Below are positions 57,295 to 64,000 of a stretch of DNA of 64,000 bases, in pieces. Numbering within the stretch: position 1 is the first letter of the stretch; every line of letters begins with the position of its first letter. A program made the position numbers and the translations under genes. The notes beneath the pieces are model-generated. The model was not told where the DNA came from. It saw nothing but the letters and a program-made list of their open reading frames with translations, and made no database searches. Origin of the DNA: Gnetum montanum (taxonomy: Eukaryota; Streptophyta; Gnetopsida; Gnetales; Gnetaceae); NCBI GenBank assembly GCA_015680685.1, contig MNCI01010443.1:1958235-2022234 (forward strand), in the 5' to 3' direction.

Positions 57295-57413
57295 CGGTTC
57301 AAAGGCGTAGGGTCACGCACGTCAACCACTGCCTGCGAAATGCGCTCCAGATTTCCTTGCACCTCATCGATTTTGGCCAATTTTGCATTCTTCCTTTTGA
57401 TTTTGGGTGCCAT
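57295..57413 (-). pseudogene. T4 antisense exon 1
   Basis: The ATG at 57413 opens MAPKIKRKNAKLAKIDEVQG, continuing to DPTPLNR at the splice site CG|GTAGG. It is 119 nt, the same as T1. The Lys/Arg-rich start could be a nuclear localisation signal (inference). Confidence 0.7.
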
Positions 57414-57666
57414 TGTAACAGCCTCAGAACTTTCGCAGCTTCACTTCTTCGAATCTTCACAAACTACATGCTCTAATCTTCTACTTCTTCTCCTCTCGCT
57501 CAGCAACAGCTAAGAATTCGAATTCACGACAGCCAGCAGCCCGTTCTCATTGAAAACCACTTACTTATATGCGAGAATCACCGACTTGATATCCGATTTC
57601 AGCGGGACTTTTCTAAAACGGAACCCGAAAATCAAGATATTAATGCGGCAGATATCGCATGCACCA

Positions 57667-57690
57667 CTGTCCGAAATGACGTTAAACTAT
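57667..57690 (+). repeat. Single hairpin motif before T4 pol
   Basis: TGTC-CGAAAT-GACG followed by TTAAACTATC, at the same place as in T1 (729) and T2 (14658-14965): upstream of both the antisense start codon and the sense pol. Confidence 0.6.
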
Positions 57691-57824
57691 CACATCTTAT
57701 CGCCTCGTAATCGGGTAGCATTAATTATAGCCTCTTCACAAAATTCAAAATTCAATTAGCTTTCCACATTCGACAACACTACGTCATGCTTTCTCCTAAT
57801 CATTTACACGTTTGGCGATTTTGC

Positions 57825-57838
57825 AGGATAATTCGTAA
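57825..57838 (+). promoter_or_regulatory. Conserved splice-acceptor-like site before T4 pol
   Basis: TTTGGCGATTTTGCAG ends at 57826, 12 nt before the pol ATG (57839). T1 (1024, ATG 1037) and T2 (15171, ATG 15184) have the same spacing. A donor candidate in phase 0 is GTTAAG at 52716 in T4 and GTCAAG at 9468 in T2. Confidence 0.5.
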
Positions 57839-60800
57839 ATGGACGCAACATTTTCAGCACCTCTAACTTTGACAGGCCCATACGGGAGGGTAGTTAGGCA
57901 ATTCAACCCTACGCTAGTAGAAATTAACCCTCCCTTTGATGACGTAACCATAGCCATGTCGGAAACATCCCTGGAATGACCAGAACAGTCGACACGCACG
58001 CTAGACCTAGAGGCTGGGGACATAACCGAAGACCTCCTCAATGAGGTTTCTATAGTTACACATAAGGGTGAAGCCAAAACGCTTAAGGTTAGTTCTTTAC
58101 TAGACCAAAAAATGCATGATTCTATAAAACAGGTCCTGGAAAACAACATCACGGTGTTTGTATGGTCATACGAAGATATGTCGGGACTAGATCCCAAGCT
58201 AATCTAGCATAACAAAATCTTAGACGTGCAGATTAAAGTAGTTAGGCAAAAGCTACAAAAAATCAAGCCAAAGATCGCGCTAGCCGTGCATGATGAGATC
58301 ACTAAGCTGTATCAGGCTGGTTTCATCCACGCAGTTGACTACTTGGATTGGGTATCTAACATCGTAGTCGTCCCAAAGAAGACCGGAAGCATACGCATCT
58401 GCATAGACTTCCGAGATTTGAACAAGGCCACGATCAAAGATAACTTCCTACTACCGAGTATCGACCAACTAGTCGATACGACAGCTGGGCATGTGCTTCT
58501 TTCCTTCATGGATGGATTTTCGGGCTATAACCAGATTCGCATCAACCCAGAACATCAATTAACCACAATGTTCATGATGCCCTGGGGCACCTTTTGCTAC
58601 ACCATGATGTCTTTTGGTCTAAAAAATGTCAGAGCAACGTATCAACGAGCCATGACATATATCTTTAGTGATTACCTCTTAGGGAGACTGAATGACTATG
58701 TTGACGATATAGCTGTCAAGTCTTTAAAGTCAGAGGATCATTCAGAAGACCTGGAGTTAGTCCTCAAAAGATGCTCCAAATACAACCTCCGTCTTAACCT
58801 AAAGAAATGCGTATTCGGAGTCAAAACTAGATGCATGCTGGGGTTTGTGGTGTCGGAAACCAGCATATGAGTTGACCCTGATAAGGTCAAAGCCATTGTC
58901 AGATTAACGCCTCCCACAGACCTCAAGCAATTACGCGGGTTACAAGGATGATTACAGTTTATACGCCGGTTCATCTCAAGATTAACCGACAAGCTACACC
59001 CTATGCAACATTTGCTTTAAAAGGGGGTTAATTTCGAATGGATGGAAGATTGTCAGCATGCGTTTGACAGCCTAAAACAAGAACTTCAACACTTACCAAC
59101 AGTTTTCCCACCACANNNNNNNNNNNNNNNNNNNNNNNNNNNNNNNNNNNNNNNNNNNNNNNNNNNNNNNNNNNNNNNNNNNNNNNNNNNNNNNNNNNNT
59201 GGAAGGCTATCACAGCAGAATTCGATCTGCATTATGTTGGTCAATCTTCTATGAAAGGCCAGGCAATAGCTGACCAGTTAGTAACATCACCTATTGACAA
59301 TCAGGCAACCATAGATCCTGAGTTTCCAGATGAACATGTACATAGTTTAAGCCCTATCTTAACAGGCCTTGAGGCAACGTTGTATTTTGACGGAGCTTCA
59401 ACCACTAAAGGTGGTAGCGTCACCACCGTTATTACGCTATCACCTGAGGATGTGCATCTCCACGCTTATCGCTTGACCTTCCCCTATACGAACAATGTGG
59501 CAGAGTACGAGGGGCTCCTTAGGGGATTACTAGCTGCAAGAGAACTCAATGTTCGACACTTGGCAGTTAGGGGTGATTCGATGCTTGTCATCAATCAGAT
59601 CACAGGAGTCTATGCCTACAAGGCTACACATCTGCAGCCCTACTGCGATATGGCTAAAGATCTTCTGAACAAATTCACGACCATCGATGCCCAACACGTG
59701 CCATGAACTGATAACACACTGGCCGATGCACTGGCTACGCTGGCCTTAAAAGTGCCCTCACATCTGCTCGACACTTGTCCTGCTTTAATAACAGATTGTA
59801 CAAGTCCTATCGTTCAGGCAGCGCAAATATATTTCCTTCTCGAAGAAAGCACGCCAGAATGGTATGACAACATTAAAACTTACCTCTTACAGAGGCAAGC
59901 TACCACACGAATTGACATGTGCACAGAAAGATGCAATCTGCAAGCGAGCTAGGTAGTACGTAATCATAGGAGACAGTACTCTCTATAGACGCTCTTTTGA
60001 TGGTGTGTTGCTTACTTGCGTTAACAAGGACCAAGTGCAGCCTATCGTTGGCGAGGTTCACGAGGGATTATGCAGAGGACACGTAGCACCACGGGCTATG
60101 GCTTCGAAGATCCGCCGCTTAGGGTACTACTGGCCACGCATGGAAAAAGATTGCCTGACAAAGGTTAAAACTTGTGACACGTGTCAACGCCACGCAAATC
60201 TTATACACGTGTCACCTACAGAGTTACATACAACTCAGATAACATGGCCATTTCAATGATGGGGACTAGACATTATAGGTCCCATCACGTCGAAATCTTC
60301 TGCAAGTCATAGCTTCATAATCACCGCCACTGAGTACTTCATGAAGTGGGTAGAAGCTATTCCTTTAAGGAAGATCACATCTCAATAGATTTGCCATTTT
60401 ATCTTAGACAACATCGTAACCAGATTTGCTCTCCCAATGACTATCGTGACCAACAATGGGCCACAGTTTAGTAGTACAGAGACCAAATCCTTCTGTGATA
60501 GCCTTGGCATTAAACAATCTTTCTCCTTGCCCTATTACCCGCAAGCGAATGGTCAAGCTGAAGCAACAAACAAAGCCATCATCAATCGGCTCAAGAAAAT
60601 GCTAGAAAGTAATAAGAGACGGTGGCACGAAAAGATCCTCTATGTGTTATGGGCATATCGCACTACCTGTAGGACAGCTACAGACAGTACGCCCTATCCT
60701 AGTCTACGGATCTGAGGCGGTGCTGCCCCTCGAGTTGCAAATCCATTCTCTGAGAATGGTCCTCTCCACGATTATAAATGAGGCTCAACACACTGAGTCT

Positions 60801-61100
60801 CAGATCATGGATTTGGATTCAGTAGAAGAGAAGCAAATACAGACACTTGATACAATTGAAAAGTATCAAGACAAATAGAAGCAAAAGCATCATCACAATC
60901 TTCAGCAGCATCCGATCAAGAAAGAGGATTTAGTTCTCAAGGCTGTTCGTGAACCAGTAGGCAAATTCTCTGCAAACTGGGAGGGTCCTTTCTTGGTGAC
61001 TAATGCGTACAGTAGCGGAGCATTCAAGTTAGCAGATGTCGATGGTAACCAGTTACCAAACCCTGTCAATCACGTATATCTGAAGCGGTATTACATATAG
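57839..61100 (+). pseudogene. pol: T4 pol: RT, RNase H, second RNase H, integrase
   Basis: The ATG at 57839 (MDATFSAPLTLTGPYGRVVR) opens the frame. RT is at 58220-58870, with an open run of 214 codons and YVDD at about 58698-58709. Ty3-type RNase H starts near 58900 and is cut by Ns at 59116-59199. The second RNase H (about 59370-59740) is well preserved, with LYFDGAST, YEGLLRGLLA, RGDSMLVINQI and DNTLADALATLA. Integrase is at 59760-61100, with HEGLCRGH...CDTCQR, LDIIGPI, VTNNGP (Asp to Asn) and NGQAEATNK, and a late EGPFLVTNAYSSGAFKLAD and VYLKRYYI end at TAG 61098. Stops include 57977, 58205, 58868, 58949, 59018, 59704, 59950, 60257 and others; a frameshift lies near 60690. Confidence 0.92.
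59116..59199. other. Assembly gap of 84 Ns
   Basis: A run of 84 Ns inside the Ty3-type RNase H. The T1 copy has 289 nt (2304-2592) between the same flanking words, so the real gap is probably about 205 nt longer than written. Confidence 0.9.
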
Positions 61101-61137
61101 TGGCATCTCCAGTGTGAATATCAAGTATGGCAACCAT

Positions 61138-61680
61138 CGTCCGCTACGACATTAAACTGGCAACAATCGTTCGCTACAACGTTAAACTGGCAACAATCAT
61201 TCGCTACGACGTTAAACTGGCAACAATCGTCCACTATGACGTAAAACTAGCACACTCTTCACGCGTCCACCACGATGCTAAACTAGTACTGACCGTCCAC
61301 CACAACGTAAAATTGGCAAGTTGTAACCGTCTGCTATGACGTAAAACTGGCAATATTGTACAGGTCTGCCAAGACGAAAAACTGGCACCTTTTGCATGCG
61401 TCCACCATGATGCTAAACTAGCACCGGCTGTCCGTCATGACATAAAACTGGCAAAGGGAAGCAACCGTCTGCTGAGACGTAAAATCGGCACAGATTTGTC
61501 CTTGGGTCATGACATAAAACTGACATCCACAGCATGGTCTGCTGAGACCTTAAATCAGCCCCGCCATCATCCGCTACGACATAAAACTAGCATTTCTCGG
61601 TCTGACCAGACTCTAAGTTGGGACCATGGTCTGCTGAGACTTAAAACCAGCAACGACAGTCTACCAGGACTTAAAACTGA
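61138..61680 (+). repeat. Hairpin-motif array downstream of T4 integrase
   Basis: About 16-17 copies; the first four have a regular 30-bp period, later ones 30-45 bp. Matched arms across units include CGTT/AACG (61168), CGTC/GACG (61228), GCGTC/GATGC with a G-T pair (61272), TGTC/GACA (61429), GGTC/GACC (61534) and AGTC/GACT (61658). The tail is TTAAACTGGCA or a near variant. In-frame DVKLA-type decapeptides arise from the 30-bp period and are probably incidental. Confidence 0.8.
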
Positions 61681-62844
61681 AACTTACAAGCTGCCACCAT
61701 CCAAATCAAGCGAGCGTAATCATCCCTATGTAGCTTCATGACAAGCGGGGTGGGATACTGGGATAATCCTAGCATTGCTACCCTACCGGCATCCTACTGA
61801 TTCCTCGGATGTGCCGAAGGGCATACTCCTGACCCCTCGGAGATACCGTCACCGCACCCATTCCAGCGGTGGGACCTCTGAGAGGTTAGTTCCGCCGCCC
61901 AGAGCCCCAAAGGCATTCCCATCAATTGCGACTTTTGGGATCTCCGCTCATCATCGCTATCAGGCCCTGGCTTCACAGATTCATCTGGCTAGTTCTTTAC
62001 ATAACCAGTCAGGTGTGCCGAGTCTGATGATCTTTGGCGGTGATATGCTGGGCCAAGCGTCAAGGTTGAAGACTCTGGCCTCGTGCTACAGTTCCTCCTT
62101 CACGGCCCGGTCACTTCATGTCGCCTCTGTCGGCACTCGTTTCAACAACCTCACCTATTGTTTGGACGAGCAATGGTATCCTATGTCTTCTTCTTTGGTT
62201 GCAGGTTACTTGCTTCAAAGATATCGTCCAAAGGTGCATTCATCTGAGTGGTGAAGTACGAACAGCATTTTGAAATGACTACTTGGATTAGCCTGCCCAC
62301 TTAGAAGTGTATCCCTCTTCACCTTATAATCCTTCCCTTAGCTCCTACTTCGCTTCATACCTACCATCTGCTTCCTGTATGCAAAAGCCACATACGCAAG
62401 CACCCATTTTCCGCACTCACATTGCAATCAAGTACATAAACTAACACAACGCAATTAAGTGTCATAGCAGAGACATCGCAGAAGTGACGCGTTGTGCTCC
62501 TTTTGCAAGCATTCCTGCTACAGTCTATAATAGAGAAATCTCAGACTGATGCGCTATGCTCGTCTGAAAGCATTCCTGTTAACACAAGTATCCATACGTT
62601 TCTGCATGTTCAATGAGTGTATTCCATACTTCCGCCATCCTGCTTCATTTGAGTCTTCCCCGAACCTGTTTCCTGCCAAATCATCCTATCTCACATAACC
62701 TCCAGTCTTGCTCTTCTATGTTGACAGGGTGACACTTGAATAGCCATTGATGAACGCTGTTAGTGCTTTTGCCTCTCTGGTGTTTCACATTCTTTGTCGA
62801 CATCTTTCAAGCAAGCCCTCTAACCGTCAATAAAGAGGGGCCAT
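61681..62844 (+). other. T4 3' non-coding region with polypurine tract hairpin
   Basis: A frame of 159 codons (61775-62254) is open, but its T1 counterpart shares only the first 20 or so residues, so I do not call a gene. A TTGGTTGCAG|GTTACTT block near 62202 is shared with T1. The end has GGTGTTTCA (62779-62787), CTTTGTCGACATC and the polypurine tract AAAGAGGGG (62832-62840) before the LTR. Confidence 0.6.
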
Positions 62845-64000
62845 TGAAACACTGTGAAAATTGTGAGTCGGCCTCAGGAAAAGATTCGTGATTCGGGCAC
62901 GAGTACATGACAGAATTCCAGAAAGAAGAACAAGACAGGGCGATGCATGGAGGCGCACGGCATCAAGACTTTGGTTTCCCTTCACAGATTTCTTATCTCA
63001 CTATGTTTCCATATTTACGCTATAGCATGCAGTGTAGCGTAATGACGCTCAGCGAAACGTAGTCTGACATTAGAAGGCAGTTTACTTTAGCAGATTTGGC
63101 AAAGACTAAGGCCTAAATAGCGTAATACGCGACTTCTCGTGTATTTTGGCTAAGTCTTTTGTCCAAGGTCGAGTTTACGCTCAGTACGCATGGCAGTGTA
63201 ATGAGCATCAAAAAAGTCAAAGAGAGATCAACAACACACAGTGGATCGACACTTTTCTTTTTTTACATATTGGTCGCCTTACGCCCTTTACGCAACGTAG
63301 CGTGTGTCAGCGTAAGTCATCATCAAAATAATCATTGCTTACGCTTCACTACGCACAGCAGCGTAAACGAGCGTAAAGAAACTTGAATCTATTGTCTTCA
63401 TGCTTTATTATGCTCTTGTACGCGACGTAATGCGTACGAGCGTAATGTAGCCCAAAATCAACAGAGACATGCCCGACCCACATTTTTCACTCATACGCAT
63501 AATACGCAGATGCGCGTATTTTGCATAGATACGGATTTCAACACAAGGATGGTCAAGTCAGCGATCTTCCGAAAAGTTTGAAGCATGTGTCATCACAGCT
63601 GTGCCTTCTCCATATATCGTCAAACCTATAAATATCCCAGTTGGCGAAGAAAAGAGTAGGACAACAGACGACAAAGAAAAGATGACGACAACAAAGGACA
63701 ACAATAGAGAGATAGAGACAAGAGACACTTGGCTTGAGCATTGGCAGTAAGAGCGATTCCCCTTTGGTGAAGACACAACTTGCTCCAATGGCGATTATCG
63801 GCAGTTCCGAGCAAAGACTACCTAAGGAAAAAGGGGCAGATCAGAGATCTAGAGATCATCTGGTGTGGTTTGTGAGTTTCTATTGATCAGAAGCAATTGA
63901 TCAATAGATGTCAGAACTTGACCTTCCTTGCATCCCTTCTCCGGCCTACAAGGTAGATCGCATTCTATTCTACACTTCTGCTCAGACAATTTCCTTGTTT
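62845..64000 (+). repeat. T4 3' LTR, cut by the window end
   Basis: The first 1156 bp of the LTR match 47185 onward with scattered transitions and one small insertion near 63660-63700 between TATA box and leader. TATA box TATAAATA at 63627-63634. It should continue to about 64375. Confidence 0.93.

Larger units (their letters stand above)
53336..57413 (-). pseudogene. T4 antisense eight-exon gene with FCP1-like HAD domain
   Basis: Proposed exons on the minus strand: 57413-57295, 57025-56577, about 56510-56217, 56112-55067, 54973-54746, 54675-about 54545, 54467-53654 and 53569-53336. Donors include GTAAGT (exon 2), GTAAGA (3), GTAAGC (4), GTAATA (5) and GTGAGT (7); acceptors are pyrimidine-rich plus AG. 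The product would be about 1100 residues: basic N-terminus, HAD-like domain, a conserved linker, a transposon-associated domain, a Glu/Ala/Arg-rich linker, a coiled-coil-like segment and an acidic tail. Few defects: one 1-nt loss in exon 2, stops in exons 3, 4 and 7, and a lost donor after exon 6. It is oriented against gag and pol and lies wholly between them. Protein function is unknown; nucleic acid or RNA polymerase binding would be speculation. Confidence 0.75.
47185..64000 (+). mobile_element. T4: best-preserved Tat-like element, 3' LTR incomplete
   Basis: 5' LTR 47185-48715, primer binding site 48722, gag-protease 48958-52733, antisense gene 57413 to 53336, pol 57839-61100, hairpin-motif array, polypurine tract and 3' LTR from 62845. 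From LTR lengths the full element should end near 64375. By eye the LTRs differ at roughly 5-7% of positions, mostly C/T or G/A. All coding parts carry stops, so it is not autonomous as it stands. An 84-N assembly gap lies in RNase H. Confidence 0.93.

Noticed and set aside
61127-61339. Open frame with decapeptide repeats of the VRYDVKLAT kind
   Set aside because: It follows from a 30-bp repeat period; later units shift frame and the T1 and T2 arrays do not keep it. The DNA/RNA hairpin explains the conservation better.
61775-62254. 159-codon ORF in the T4 3' region
   Set aside because: Only the first 20 or so residues correspond to T1 (4976 onward), and T2 has nothing comparable. No domain seen.
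1-64000. tRNA, rRNA or conserved non-coding RNA genes
   Set aside because: No cloverleaf or rRNA signature was noticed by eye; a tRNAscan/Infernal run would be decisive.

Overview
This window looks like heterochromatic DNA of a large-genome land plant. I lean towards a gymnosperm because of the size and nesting of the elements, but the sequence alone does not prove it. I see no host gene, rRNA, tRNA or CRISPR array. Essentially every base belongs to Ty3/gypsy LTR retrotransposons inserted into one another, decayed to different degrees by stop codons, frameshifts and C-to-T changes. In the entries, T1-T4 are members of one Tat-like superfamily, G1-G2 are a second gypsy family, and D1 is a third type.

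Layout: T1 (+, 1-7472) is the 3' two thirds of a Tat element and ends exactly at its 3' LTR inside the gag of T2. T2 (+, 7473-21586) in turn ends exactly at its 3' LTR inside the protease region of T3. T3 (-, 21587-26893) has its 5' LTR start at 26893 and sits in the 3' part of G1 (-, 26894-33761). A short AT-rich host stretch separates G1 from G2 (-, 33978-42519, both LTRs present). Right of G2 is D1 (-, 42520-47184), whose gag is interrupted at 47185 by T4 (+, 47185 to beyond 64000). T4 is the youngest and best preserved element, with a 5' LTR of 1531 bp and a 3' LTR that runs off the window.

Sense gene order in T2 and T4 is LTR - PBS - gag - protease (one frame) - long non-coding gap - reverse transcriptase - RNase H - second (archaeal-type) RNase H - integrase - repeat array - polypurine tract - LTR. 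The gap of about 5 kb between protease and reverse transcriptase is not empty: on the opposite strand it holds an eight-exon gene. Splice sites and most exon lengths are preserved between T2 (14319 to 9932) and T4 (57413 to 53336), and its first exon also survives in T1 (475 to 357). Exon 2 encodes an FCP1/NLI-interacting-factor-like HAD domain whose catalytic residues are partly lost. Exon 4 resembles plant transposon-associated proteins, and exon 7 is coiled-coil-like. On the sense strand the same gap has intron-like borders, with a donor in phase 0 at the end of the protease frame and an acceptor exactly 12 nt before the pol ATG in all three copies. The antisense gene therefore seems to lie inside a sense intron.

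A small hairpin motif (stem of 3-5 bp, 6-nt loop, then a TTAAACTRGC-like tail) flanks the antisense gene on both sides and forms arrays after integrase. Its stem bases change in compensating pairs from copy to copy. The polypurine tract of T1, T2 and T4 lies in a conserved long hairpin with the LTR start. LTR U3 regions of T2, T3 and T4 carry perfect palindromes. D1 is notable for an RNase H domain between protease and reverse transcriptase.
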